This document shows positions 11,227 to 24,600 of a DNA stretch of 64,000 nucleotides, piece by piece; position 1 is the stretch's first letter; each line of letters opens with the position of its first letter. The position numbers and the translations under genes were made by a program. This DNA comes from Epiperipatus broadwayi (lineage: Eukaryota > Onychophora > Udeonychophora > Euonychophora > Peripatidae), in contig JAQFVV010000182.1 of assembly GCA_028023455.1 (NCBI GenBank), forward strand, positions 436,001 through 500,000. The letters are read 5' to 3'. The notes below the pieces were generated by a model. The model ran no database searches, had not been told where the DNA came from, and saw nothing but the letters and a program-made list of their open reading frames with translations.

Positions 11227-13064
11227 TAAACCAACCGATTAATTTTGAACCTAAACCTGCTAATATAAAATCAACCTACTCTGAACAACAATAAATGAGA
11301 ACTACTACCTTTACTTGGAATTTAAACTTTTAAACTATGGGAAACAACAAACACTAAGCATCGACAAATAAAATATTAACTAATATTTTTTATATTTTGT
11401 CCTCCTAAATTTCCCTTTCAGACAATGGTTGGTTTTCAGGCAAAGAGTCAGTTATTATCAATAGCGAACCATTAATAATATTCAACACTCGATTACCAAA
11501 TATATTCCGATCAAATAAACACTTTATTATTATTTTTAAAAAAAGAAAGAAAATCCCTTAGGCACCAGCTAATTACTTTAGAATTAGCATGTCCATCTGA
11601 TCAGTATAATTCAGTGCCTGAAACGTCCGCTAACTCAGTCGGTTTCAACCACCAACTAGTAAACAAACAAAAGGTATATCTTAATACACCCACCTGTTCT
11701 GAACTGCTACTATTTCCTAAAACTAAAATAATTTTCCCCTGAACCATTCAAAATAATACTTCACTCCTTTAAAACTAATAATAACAACATTATACTGAAT
11801 GCTAAACATTTAGAGATTTAACTTGGCGAATCTTTTCTAAATACTATTATTAATGATTGGATTTTTCCCTCCTACTCTTATTAAGAAAATAAATATTATA
11901 CTTACTTACACGTATCAGAAATAAACATAAATATTTTAAGAAAAAATAATTTAAATGTTTTACTTTATTTTAAAATAAATGCATCATTTTATCTTATAAT
12001 GAAACATACATACACTTCTTTTTTTAAAGATTAAAATAAGCATTTTAATATATTACTTAAGCAAATAAATTATACATGTTACATCATATTTTATTATTAT
12101 TATTTTTTAAGTTTAAAATTAAATCACACATATGTGCATGCCAAAAATATTATTTAATATAAGTTGCTTGTACTTATTTTATTATTGCAAATATTCATTT
12201 TTTGAAGTTTAAAGTTTATTCTTTTTTTTAAGTTTAATTCAAAAAGTTCAAAAGTTCTTTTAATGAAGTCTATCTTTATTTTTAAAGGAAATTGGAATGT
12301 TTAGATATCAAAGTCAAATAATTACCTAGGTTTTTAAATATGACAGAAACAGTATAATGGAATTACTCTTAACTCATCGACGACTGGTAAAAATTCTTTC
12401 ATGGATCCTGTGACTTGTTATGATTTTCATGGCTGGTTTGATGTCTCCGCACTCTGCTGTTCATGTAGTCTATTTTAACATGATTACCTTCTGAACTAAT
12501 TGCAGATCTTAGATGCGTAGAGAGCAGCTTTTTGGTCAACTGCAAATATGTTGGATTTTTAACAATGCATTATTTTTGGAAATATTACTTCAAAATATTT
12601 TATTAAAATGAAAAAGTCAGAACCAAGAATGAACAAAATTTGATCTATTTATACTGTTTAAAAACAATGGAAAACTTTATTTTTAGCAGCAGCGTTCATC
12701 TCATGAAATAAAATCAGCTTCTAGCATCTACTTTTTATTAAAAATTGCATATACACACACACATATATTTATTTATTTTATTATAAAATAAAATGAAATC
12801 TTTTTATTATTTTATTAAAATTCATTTAAAAAAATATTAAATCATTTATTTATTACAAGTTTTTTTCTTCTTTTAAACAAAAAAATCTTATTATTTTAAA
12901 CAGCTTATTATTTTAAACAGTGTTTACAGTTTATTTTATTAAATACAAAATCCCCCTCCCCCCTACTCTTTAGCTTTACATTTTATTCTCTTAATTTTAA
13001 ACTTTTATATTTTTAAACATGGAATTCATAATAAATTAATTACATATCAATGTACTTTGGTACA
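11227..13064 (-). repeat. 5' LTR of the gag-only element
   Basis: About 1838 bp, the direct-repeat partner of 7313-9127. The outer terminus on the plus strand is TTGGTACA followed by an AT run. The TATA-like box is kept at 12646-12653 (minus strand TATAAATA). The inner end has lost the TG dinucleotide (it now reads TA), a likely point mutation. Divergence from the sister LTR is visible in most lines, so the insertion is not very recent. Confidence 0.88.
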
Positions 13065-13110
13065 ATATATATATATATAGATAGAGAGAGAGAGAGAGGG
13101 AGAGAGAGAA
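13065..13110. repeat. (AT)n(GA)n microsatellite
   Basis: Alternating AT followed by GATA and GA repeats directly beside the LTR terminus. The AT part probably supplied the insertion target, since the other end of the element is also in an AT run. Confidence 0.9.
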
Positions 13111-15935
13111 TAATTTTAAATTGTTTAAAATCCATATTTAAAATAATAATAATTTAAGTAATAACTTTGCTTGGAATAAAAGTCAACAATCAATTCATTG
13201 ATAAAGATATTTTAAATTTAAAGGTGTTCATAATCAATTAACAAAATTACTTGTCAAAAATTGATTATTTTTCATACTTTGTTTTAGATACACATGTATA
13301 TGTGAATTTTATGTATAGTTTTGAAATGGAATTAATTATTTAAAATATTTTTAATAATTTTATTATTTTGATAAATTCAAATAGGTTAGAAGAATTTTAT
13401 ATGTTAGTTGATTATATAAATATGTTTTATGTAAATCCATTGTGGTATTTTATATCATTTAAAAGTGATAAATAAAAATGTTTATTTTATAACAAGTCAA
13501 ATATGTTTAGAAATTACATGTCACATTTCAATGTGCATATTATATCAATGCTTGTCAAATAGAACATATATGTAAACCACAATGTAATAAATTAAATTTT
13601 GATTTTATGTTAATCAACACATATGTAAAATTTAATCATTTTTTAAATATTATTAAATGTCAATTGAAATGTATTCATTGTATATTATAAAATGCATTTC
13701 TGTGCACATATCTATATATGTGTTGTATATAAACCCATTAAGAGGTATTGTAAATCAATGTAATAACTTGAATTTTGTGTTAATCATGTAAATCACAATG
13801 TGATAGTTTTTTAATTGCATGTTACTCTAAATCAGAAGGTTTTATTAATGTGTGTATAGCTATATTCTACAGACTTTAACTTCATTTTTTTATTCTTATT
13901 AATAAACTCATTTTCAGTTGTTAAAATTATTCATAACTTAATCCTAAATGTTTTTAGATTATTATGTTACATCATATCTTGATCAAAGTAGCAGTTATAG
14001 ATCTTATGTTCTCTGAGCTAGATTCAAGCATAATAGTCTGATATATCAAAGGAGGTGTATTTTAGTGCAAGGGGAAAAAGGAATCCTAGTTTGTGCTAAG
14101 TGTGCAAGCTCATGCACTACACTTAATTTAGTTTTGTTTATTAGAAATTAAGTTTATACTTGACAAGTACATTAATGGAACTAAGGGGCCAGAACATTGA
14201 TGATGATCAGCATATTTTAATATCTCAGCATTATTACTTTTTATGGATCTATATTTCTCTTGGATTAGCACTTAAATTTGTGCATCCAGGTTAATGTTTA
14301 AATAGTTGCCCCAAGTTAGAAAGGGCTCAATAGTTAGTCTGGTCTACAGTAGACCTATTTCAAATCCAGTCACCAGATTGACAGTTGATTTATTTGATTG
14401 TTAATCATTCATGATGATGAATGAGTAGTACTTATACTTTTATTTATTTATAATGCTCATAAATTTATTGTTAATAATACTGATTATTACTCTAAGGAGT
14501 TAATTGGACTGATTTCACACAGAAATCTCATGATCTTATGCTCTTTAATATATATAATTGCTTACTTATATTTTATAATATAATCTTTACTTTAATATCT
14601 TACTTTTTTACTTTAATATCTTATTCTATATCACTCTTACTTATTACATTTTATATCTTATATCTTAAATATTATATTTTTTTGTAAATTTTATATTTTA
14701 TTTTTGGAATGATGATGATTTTTAGATGTTTTACTTTCACCCAATGTTCACCCCAAGGATAACCACCTTAACTGTCCATCCCATTATAATATAAATGTTG
14801 GTATTAATTGTGCAAATAAAAAGTTTTGAAGTACAATTATTAGCCTACATTTACATGTCATTCATATAGACTGGGTTTGAATCCAGTCTGAATTTACTTC
14901 CAAATTTTTTTTATGTACAAACAGGCTTAGAATTTTACTTAGCCAAAAAGCAACCCATTTAACAATATCATATTAAGCAGTAAATAATAATTTAATTATT
15001 ATCTAAATGATAAAGATTTGAGGTCAACCCTCTTGTCTATTATTTTTCTTGGGAATAGTTTTTGTAATTTTTCAACATTTGATTTTAATATTTATTCTAT
15101 ATCAGAATTCAGTAAAGTGCACCTGATTTGATAAAAGGATATATTTACAAATGATAAAAATTATATTTACACTTTGTGAATATTGAAAAAATGAATTCAC
15201 AATGAGAATGAAGGATGCTTTCATTATTAAATAGTCAACAGGATTAAAATGATCAGAGAATAAATAAAATCTTTTTTGATGGAAATTTATTTTTAAAATG
15301 CAAATGAATAAAAGTTAATCTCTGATAAAACTATTAAATTGTGTTTAAAATAAAATTGCTTTATAATTTTTAGAATGTCTCAAAAGATCCTAACACAATG
15401 TCAGTAATGATGCATTAGAGATCCCAAGTCATGCGTATGCAAGAAATTATCACCTATTTTTTAAAATAAAACATATACACATAAAATAAAGTTGTAATCT
15501 TTTATATTTTTGACTTTTAATAATTATTATACAATTATTGTTTAAAAAGAGTCATGAGTCTTAATAAATTTCATTAAAAGAAATAAGTTTTTAATTATTC
15601 TCAAAATTTTCTTGAAGTAATCTTACAAACAGTCTTGAAACAAATTACAAAGAACTATAAATCCATCAAAGACATGGACAGGACTAAAATACTTTAACCT
15701 TGCCACTTATTTAATTATACTGATCTCTTTAAATTTTCTTTTAATTAAAAAAAATCAATATTTGAAATTATGTAATTTCACTATTTTTTAAAAAAAATTA
15801 GCAAAATATCAACTGATCTTTCTAGGTTTATCAGATTGAATGTCTTCAGGCTGCTTTAAAAAAGATTTTAATCTATATTGGTCAAATAAAGATCAAGGCA
15901 TTGACTGTGAACATAAAATATATGTTTTGCCATGG
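13111..15935. other. AT-rich DNA, nothing recognised
   Basis: I see no extended coding frame, tRNA-like sequence or element terminus. Short words recur (for example the series around CATATATGTAAA at 13560-13640), but I could not define a repeat unit. Confidence 0.55.
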
Positions 15936-15936
15936 G

Positions 15937-15939
<3 letters not shown>

Positions 15940-16013
<74 letters not shown>
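15940..16013. repeat. (TA)n microsatellite
   Basis: About 70 bp of alternating TA broken once by AAA at 15976-15979, forming two perfect blocks. Confidence 0.95.
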
Positions 16014-16014
<1 letters not shown>

Positions 16015-17009
16015 CAAGCATAAAGCTAAACTAGTCAATATAAAATCAAAACTACCCCAAATCTAAAATTAAACCAGACCAGCATAAAAATAATATATAT
16101 ATTGTTTTTTACCATAAATAATTTTTATTTTACCAAAAACAAAATGTGAAAAAATTAATATATTTTTGTTAATATAGGATATTTTCAAACACTCTTTTAT
16201 GCCTAAATTTATTCTATTTCAGTATTCTCAGTACACTTTTTGTATGCAGTTCTATCTTTATATGGTTTTTTCATCCATTTTTTCTCTGATTATAATTCAG
16301 TTTTCTGAATTAATCATCTTCATCTCCTATGTTATGAAGTTATTTGTTTTCAATTAAGTCATTTGTTGTGTCATTCTAATATCTAATTTTGATTAATTTT
16401 AAAGAAATAATGGCACAAAGATTAGATTATGTGTACATATTTCTTTATTTAAATATGTATGATTTGTATAGAAAATATTTCTAGACAACTTTATTAAAAT
16501 TAAATGAACTCGATATAATTAGAAAATGTTTTAGCAAGTCTTCATTGTTTATAAACCAACATAAAATATTTACTTGAAAAATTGTTTTATTTTAGAATTA
16601 ATCAAATTGGGGATTACAATGGCTCAATAAGTAACTGTCATATTTGAAATTGAAAAAAATAAAGTAATTGTTCGATAATTTTATTTTAGCATTGTATATG
16701 ATTTCGTACAATATATTTCCTACAAAATCATTTTTAAAGATCGAAAAGAATATTAAACAATAGTGACTAATTTTAACAATAGTTATAAAATTATAGAACT
16801 GTCTCCGTTGCTTTATTAAAAATCTATAAATAATATTAGCAGAATTCTTTATCTTTTATAAAGTTTAATTAAATTTAATTTTAATTTGTAATATAAATTG
16901 TTTGTAGCTATTTTTTATGTACACATATATAATACAAATATCTGGAAATCTATGCAATAAACATTATATAATAATGAGAAAATATTATTTACAATAATAT
17001 TTAATATAT

Positions 17010-17100
17010 AGGGTATGTGAGCACAGACTTTCACATGACCCATCACTCTCCACATTACCTCATAACACTGATACACTTGAACACATATATGTTGAAAAGA
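17010..17100 (-). mobile_element. tRNA-like SINE, family 2, copy a
   Basis: Reverse complement of a repeat also found at 20779-20964, 21608-21684, 36521-36612 and 45872-45966. In sense orientation it carries phrases GTGTTCA-GTGTATC-GTGTTATGAGAT, then GTGAAAGTCTGTGCTCA in the place of a tRNA B-box; copies at 20.9 and 36.5 kb keep a better B-box (GTTCAAATCC). This points to a polymerase III tRNA-derived SINE. Its 5' end abuts the GC-rich retrocopy that follows. Confidence 0.65.
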
Positions 17101-17938
17101 TCTGTGCTCCACACAGCCCCAATAAATATGAACATCCTCCTTCAGCTAACCTCTCACTTCCACCTCACTTCAATTCAATCTTTCAGCATTCGGCCACCCT
17201 CTCACCTTTCAGTAAGATTCCAGCTTCCTCTAGGCCACATAATTTTGGTCTCACTCACAGCCCACCACTCTCAGTTACAGCTCGCTCACAGGACCTTCTT
17301 TCCTTAATGGACATGAACACATTTAAACTCAGAAATCATCCTGTCTGAGTCTACCAACTCTGGCCCTTCCACCACTAACAAGAAACATCAGAAGCATGCA
17401 TGCCCTAACCCATCAGATAGTGACACTAACTCTGACAGGCAGATTTCCATCCTTGATCTTCCCAGTAAAATCATAATGAATCCTTTTCCTGAACCAGGGG
17501 CAAGTCTCAGACATTCAGAACACACAAGGAAAAAAAGAATTCTTTCAGCAAAAAATTCTCTGGCTTCAACCCGGGCCTCATCACCCTCCTCCCTTCACAC
17601 TCTCTCACCTTCCTCTGCTGAATTTTTCTCAGACAGTGGCTCATCAAGTAACATCAAGAATGAATCATTGTGCAATTCTGGCAGGAGAAGAAAGAACTGT
17701 ACTCCTCATATCTCTCCCAACCCAGCTCATCCTCGCTCACCATAAAATTTCTGTATTCCTACCTTTTCTAAGATGTGCTTTTCTAACCAGCCTGAACTAC
17801 ACACCATTTCTCCTGTCCACTTCCCATTCCCTTTTTACATGTATCCTTCCCCTCTTACCATTTTGTTCCTGAAATTTCATTTGTTTCATTGTATCTATTT
17901 ATTTATTTTTTGATGAATAAACATCTCATCACTGAGAA
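17101..17938 (+). pseudogene. GC-rich retrocopy with poly(A) signal (unidentified protein)
   Basis: About 0.84 kb of much higher GC and pyrimidine-rich sequence than anything nearby. It ends with AATAAA at about 17914, some 20 bases later an A-run, and then AGATAAATAAT, which continues the sequence interrupted at the left edge (GAAAAGAT), so a short target duplication is likely. An open frame runs from about 17309 to 17745 with Ser/Pro-rich coding (HTLSPSSAEFFSDSGSSSNI) and ends about 170 bases before the poly(A) signal. Upstream a second frame (about 17110-17340) reads as Ser/Pro-rich protein and overlaps it, suggesting one frameshift at about 17330. It could be a processed pseudogene or a LINE ORF1 copy; I do not recognise the protein. 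Confidence 0.6.
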
Positions 17939-20736
17939 AAAAAGATAAATAATATTTAATGTAATTTAATTTTTAAATTAAAACATGTTTTGTTTCTGAT
18001 TACTACTAGTAAGTGATCATATGATTAATTGTCCAGAATATCACATGATGTGTTGGTACTCTGATAACAAATTAAGCATTTAGTAGTATCATTCAGTTAA
18101 AATAAACTGTGGGTTTTTTAATATTATTCATCTGAAAGTCAATCCCAGAATCTGTGTTCATTATTACATCACTGCATTAAACCACACAGTTTCAAAAAAA
18201 AAAAAAAACCCATTGAAATAATTACCATTAAGATATCATAATTGTTCTTAAGTATTAAGTTTATCTTAATAAATTTCTGTATTATTAAAAATATCTTGGA
18301 ATAAAAACATCTGAATCTGAAAACATACTTTGTCTTAAAAATCAAGGATATTGTTATAAATAAACTATGTTATTATAGATAATTTCTCCATTAATTTTAT
18401 CATTTTCATATTCATTTAGAATCATTAAGTATTTCCCTTGGAAACAATATAGCAGTTTTATGGCTTTAGAAAACTGTTTTATTGTTATCAGACTCATACT
18501 AATGTAGGATTTTTTTTAATATTGTAAATTCAGCCATAATGATTTTATTTATTTATTTTAATTGGAAAAAACCTGGAAAGATCAATATTTCATGGATAGT
18601 CGGTAAATATCAGTTGTCTTTATTCTATTGTTCTCAAAGGAAAGATTTATTCTAAGAGCATTGTTTCCTTCTTGATAACACTTCATGTTAAACTTATTGC
18701 TTACATTATCACTTATTAAAATTGATGACATAACATTAGAATTTTTTCAAATATTTTATTAATTATAAAATAAATATATTTTAAAGCACAATTTGGCAGA
18801 TTTGTCACAAATCCACCTTTGTTTATTCATATTAAAAAAAGCTTAAAATAAAAAATAATTTGTTGATTTTCTGAAAAAGTGTTTACACTAACTTCATAGA
18901 TGACATTTATGGTACATTGTCCTTATTTTCAAGTTAATTTTTAAATATTTAAAAAAGTAAAATACAATTTTTTTAGAATATTATTCACTTACAAAATTAA
19001 ATTAAAAGAAATCAATTCCAATTTATTGAGTTTTGGTATAAAATGAAGATTTTATACAAAAATGAAAGATTAAGCATTTTCAAAAGTGTTTACCAGTTGG
19101 AATGATGGGAAATTTCAGAATTTTAAAATCAGAATCATTTACAAAAAAAAGATCTTTTTGACAGATATTTTTTAAAGTTAATAAAGCTATTAAAAATATT
19201 AATAGTTTATGTAAAAATAGCTTCAAAAAGTCATCATAAGAATATTTTTAATATCTTTTTCTTAGTCTAAATTACTGTTTAAGCAATTTTCTTTTTTTTA
19301 TATACTGATATGTTATCATGTAACTGAAAATTCTATTGCATTTGAATTTAAAAGTTTTTGTTTTACTGTTAAAATTATTTTATTAGCATATCATCAATGT
19401 GAAGACTAAGTATGAAAATTCTAATAATTGAAAACATTGAGAAAAGATCATGCAATTACTAAGATGTTAAATAAATGATAATAACTGATTTATGAAAAGA
19501 TCTAAAATTAAAATTATTTTTACATTAATCTAAAATACTACATTTATTATAAGAAAATTATAAATCAAAACCACATCAATAATACTTCATTGATTCATAT
19601 CAATGGCAAATACTTTTAACTGAAAATAAATTAATAGTGATTCAAAAATATTTTGTGAAGAAATAATCTCCCTTCCTCAAAAAAGATATTACTACTATAA
19701 TGTGAGTTATAAAAAAAAAGACTTCTGATTTCACCAAATATTATTTTAGGTGTGGTTTTACTTCCATATTTTACCAGCACATAACATTTTTAGAATCATG
19801 TTCAAGTAATTGTAATAGTATATTCAATAATTATAGAATGATACTTATTATTCCTGAAATTATTTTACTATTTTCAGTACTACCAGCAACTGATATTAAG
19901 AAGGATATTTTTATAGTAACATTTGTGATATCATCTCATATATAAATATATGTATTACTTTAAGACATTTGGTTTTGCAGAAGCAATATGATGACCACCA
20001 AAAATATCACAAATTTGTTTCTTAAAGTACTATTGTTTTACTTGGTATTATATTTTTGAGCTTTTTTTTAATGATTTCTTTTTTTAACATTTTTTTATAA
20101 ATTAATAAGTTGGAAAAATATTTGTACTACAATTTTCTCTGTAGAGAACCTTGAATTATGAATTTTAAATAATATTTAGTAATAAATGAATTTCTAGTTG
20201 GTTAGAAGATTAAGCAAAGTTGAAATATTATTCAAATCTCACCATTTACAACTTAGTGTTTAAGATCTCTTTTAGTGTATATTTTCATGAAGTTTTTGAG
20301 AAAAATCTTCATCTTGCAGGGGATTATTTAAAGATTACTTTAATTTTTTTACTTATGTGTATATTATAGTCTTCTACTATTAGTTACAAATATAAAAAGT
20401 CATTATAATAATGTATAGGCTGGGGACGGGGGGACGGTGACTAAGTTGAATTTCAGTATGTGTAAGTAGGGGCAAAGAACAAGTATGAATTTAGTAATAC
20501 AAGCAGAAGATCATCAAAAAGTTCTTTCTGATATCGAATATTTTAAACAGTAACAACTGTCACTTAAAACGTGATAAGTTTACATTTTAAAATTCTGTTT
20601 TAATTCTTTACCTTCCAGAATATCACTATTATTTTTTGCTAAACTGAAGTTGGACTACTTCACAGTCATTTAAAATGTTAGAAACTAGTTTTATTTAAAT
20701 AAAGTAAACAATACTCACTTAATGAGAAGCTATTGA
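17939..20736. other. AT-rich DNA, nothing recognised
   Basis: No coding or RNA signal. Long A/T homopolymers and frequent TTAA-rich segments only. A small G-rich patch at 20417-20440 (GGGGACGGGGGGACGG) is isolated. Confidence 0.55.
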
Positions 20737-20778
20737 ATGCAAGAGCAGTCTATAGAAGAATTTTATCATTCTATCATT

Positions 20779-20964
20779 GAACTCAGACTTTCACACGACC
20801 CACCACTTTCAGTGCCATCTCATATTGCTGACCCACCTGATCACACACATGTTGAAAAGATAAATAATCACCAATATACGTATTTCATGCACATGTGTGT
20901 GATCAGGTGGGTCAGCAATATGAGATGGCACTGAGAGTGGTGGATCGTGTGAAAGTCTGAGTTC
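20779..20964. repeat. Hairpin made of two inverted SINE family-2 copies
   Basis: Arms of 73 bp (20779-20851 and 20892-20964) are reverse complements with about two mismatches around a 40-bp spacer. The right arm is the sense copy and keeps a B-box-like GTTCAAATCC at its end (20961-20970); the left arm is the antisense copy. The same stretch makes mirror open frames on both strands, which I regard as shadows. The near identity of the arms suggests recent formation or gene conversion. Confidence 0.9.
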
Positions 20965-21607
20965 AAATCCCGCATATATTACATATATAAATGCAGGTTT
21001 AAGCCTGTACAATGTATTCATTTTATCATTGAAAAAGTTTTAAATGGAATAGAAAAAATAAGAGTTACAAACGTTTATGTGTAAGTGAAAAAAAAAAAAA
21101 ACTAGTATAAAAGATAAATGCTAATCAATCAAATAAATAAGTTCTTTTTTAAAATTTTCTTGCTTAATTTTTAAAATAAGTATAAAAGAAAATTGATTTT
21201 ATAAATACTGTCTTCTAGTTTGAAATTTTTTTACATGATAAAAAAAGAAATAAAATTGTTCTTATATTATTTAAATTTTATTTTTTCCCTCCCTAAAAAA
21301 AAAAACAAATAAAGAAAGAAGGCAAGACCAATTTTTAAGAGAAAATATATTTTCTTTACTGATTTACATTTGTTATAAAACTTGAAATATTTTATTTCTA
21401 ATACTAATTACTATATTTTTATCAAAGTCAAAATTTAAAAAAAAGTATTAAACATATTAACACATTTCATGAATTATATAAACGCCTAGCTAAGAATTAT
21501 ATACACTATGTATTAAAATATTAATTAATTATTAGTTCTTTTTTAAATATAAAATAATTGGAATACAGACTTATTATATACCTGTATCAATATATGTAAT
21601 ATATGAT

Positions 21608-21684
21608 ATATGAGCACAGACTTTCACACGACCCACTACTCTCCATTCTATCTCATAACACTGATACACTTGAACACATATTTG
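21608..21684 (-). mobile_element. tRNA-like SINE, family 2, antisense fragment
   Basis: Matches the 17010-17100 copy closely (TGAGCACAGACTTTCACACG, then CTCATAACACTGATACACTT) but lacks the final GTTGAAAAGAT end. It lies about 0.65 kb from the hairpin pair. Confidence 0.65.
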
Positions 21685-24600
21685 TAATCTAAATATTGGA
21701 TTTGTAAAATTTGTATTTATATTTTTTGTTTGATGCAAAAAATTTGTCATCTATAAATGAATTATTGATCTTAAAATGTTTTTGTTAAATTAATTTTATT
21801 GAACCATGTTATGTATTAGTAATACAATAGGTATACAAGTACTTAGATGTCTGTATTACAACTTTGTAATTGTCAATAAATATTGCACTTAATAGCAAAT
21901 ATCAGCATTTATAGTTAATTTTATTAATTAAAAACAGTATTTTAAAAGTAGTAGTATTTGCTGCTTTTTATACCCAAATATGTAAATAGTGATTTTGATA
22001 GAATCTTATATTCTAAAAATGGCTAGAGGAAATTAAACCATTATTCGTCATAATGAATATTTGAAGTATTAATTGTCCATACACTTTTGTTGAATATCAT
22101 TTACTATTTTGCTACGTTTTAAATATTTTAAAAATATATTACAAATTTTTAGTAACCAATATTGCATGATTTATAATGAAATAACTTTTATATGAAAGGC
22201 AGTTGAATCAAAGTAATCTGTTATATGAGTGATACATCTTGTCACATGTATTTTAAGGTAAAGTAGATATTTTAAAGCAATAGGTTCAAAAGTGATGACA
22301 GAAAATAAAGTTGTAATGATAATATTTTTGTATATTAATATTTTAAAAGTATTGATAAAGTTAAATGACAATATTTTTTGTTTGGAGTATATTTAGAAGG
22401 TTAAGATATCCAAATAATAGGTAGCATGGACACTGTCATCATCACACTGCATTCAAGTCCATTTTATGATTATGTTTTGATAATATCATTATTCTATGAT
22501 ATAATGGTGATAGAATAATGTAGGCTTTTCACTTTGATTATAATTGGTGTGGTCAAACAAAAGTCTACACAAGGTTTTTACCCCTTGAAGTATTATATTT
22601 TAAAGATAATACTGAATATGTAAATTAATCAGTTGTTAGTTTTTACTACCTAGTGTTTTTGAATAAATCTAAAGTTTTATGATGATGTTTTTCTCATGGT
22701 GGTATGAAACAAAAAGGATAACTATAATTATTACTATATAACAAATTAATTATATTATTTTTTTATTAAAGCAGATTTATTAAACTTCACAATTTAATTT
22801 AATGTAAATGCATGGTTGCTATCAAATGAACAATGTACATAGAGTATAACATTCAATCATTATCTTACATCTTAATATTCTATCTTGACCTCCACCTACT
22901 TTCACATTTAACTATTGTTATAATATAGAAACATCATTGTAGTTATAAGTAAAATTATTACACAAAAATTTAGATCATAAATTGATTTTTATACTTGATA
23001 GCATTTTAATAGGAATTAGATATTAAATATAACTTATAAGCTTAAAATATAAAGGTTAAAATTTAAAGTATGCAGAGAATAATTATTTTGTTTTTGTTTA
23101 TTCATTAATTTTTTTATTGTTATTAAAAATTATTTAAGTTATAATATTAATTAATAAATTTTGTTTGATTGTTAATTGGCTGTCTTGAAAAGTAGTCATC
23201 ACTTATAGTGAAACTGTGAGACATATTGATCCAGACTTATGTTCAAACTGATTTACTCCAGCACTGAGGAAAAACAATTAAATTAATACATCATTTCCAT
23301 GAGGAATAATGAATTTTTGGGGATGGATTGCAAGAAACTTCAATAAACAGGATTTGTATTTTATTATATTATTGTATTAAAATGATCTAAACATACTTTT
23401 GTGACTCTTGACCCAGTATCCCTTATTCTGAAATTGAATCTTCACTTGAAGTATCCAAAACAGAACAGTTTAAATTTGTTTATTTCATATAATAGGTACT
23501 TGTTTGTGATGCTTATTTGATATTTAATTAGTCAAGTGTTTGTTTACTTGAAAAAATAATGATAAGCTGATTGAAGAAATGGAATAAAAGAAGTATCCTT
23601 TACTTTTTCTTACACTTTATTCTTCCACTTTTATTACACATTATTGTTCAACTTGTTTTATGATTTAGGAGTCATTGATGTAAACAGACTTATATAATGC
23701 AATGCATATATAGTTACTTACATAACTTTACCAGAAGGTGCCACTAGATAATAAATCTAGACTTCTTCCTATAATCAATTGTAATTTAATATTGTTAACT
23801 AATATAAAAAAATACCAAAGAAAGAAATTAAGTTTACTAGCAAAGTCACAATTGCATAAAAATTCTGGGAAGCTATAAATTATAAAATAAACCTCTTTTA
23901 ATTCATAATAAATCTCAAAATAAAAGACAAATTTACACAGCATGCATTACATTTGGACACTATTTAATTGGGTATATTAATATTTTGTATTTTATAATTG
24001 AAGTAACAGTTAGTAATAAAAGAAACAAAATAATTTATTAATAAACAACATAATTTATGTAAGAAAAATAAAATAATATCATTGTAATAGTTACCAATAT
24101 TTAAATTAATACATCAAAATCAACAAACACATGTATGATCAACAATCCGAGACATTGCTAAAGCAAATCAAGTTACCCTTATTTCAATACCTAGTATCAC
24201 ATTAACCTATACACTAAGGGTATAAAAGTATGCAATGGGTGAAATGCCTGTTATATATAAACTTAATTCTCTGCTACAGAATTCTAGGTAATGGTATAAA
24301 AATAACAACTATTCTTAAAACTTCATATATAAAATATTTAAATATTAATTCTTCATTATAGCCTTATTATTTATAAGATATAAACATTACCTATACTTAA
24401 AAAAGTATTCACTACAAAAATGTAGTTATTATAAAAAAAAAAGCCATAGGAAATTTATAACTGGAACTAATTAACAAATATCACATTAAACATATCAAAT
24501 ATCTTAGATGCCAATGTATAGTCTATTACTCAAATCCTATATATACAAAATAAATATTTATCACCATTTAAACAATCATTATTTAAAATTATAAATATTA

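Larger units (their letters stand above)
7313..13064 (-). mobile_element. LTR retrotransposon, gag-only, non-autonomous (Ty3/Gypsy-like)
   Basis: Two direct repeats of about 1.8 kb (7313-9127 and 11227-13064) enclose about 2.1 kb. The outer ends read TGAACC and GGTACA on the plus strand, the TG...CA ends of LTRs, and both flanks are ATAT, consistent with a 4-5 bp target duplication. Transcription is on the minus strand: the gag frame, a polypurine tract beside the 3' LTR and a primer-binding-site candidate beside the 5' LTR all agree. No protease, reverse transcriptase, RNase H or integrase frame exists between the gag and the polypurine tract, so movement would need proteins from another element. 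Confidence 0.9.

Noticed and set aside
20737-21021. Mirror open frames sharing one peptide on both strands
   Set aside because: They result from the inverted SINE pair, not from genes.
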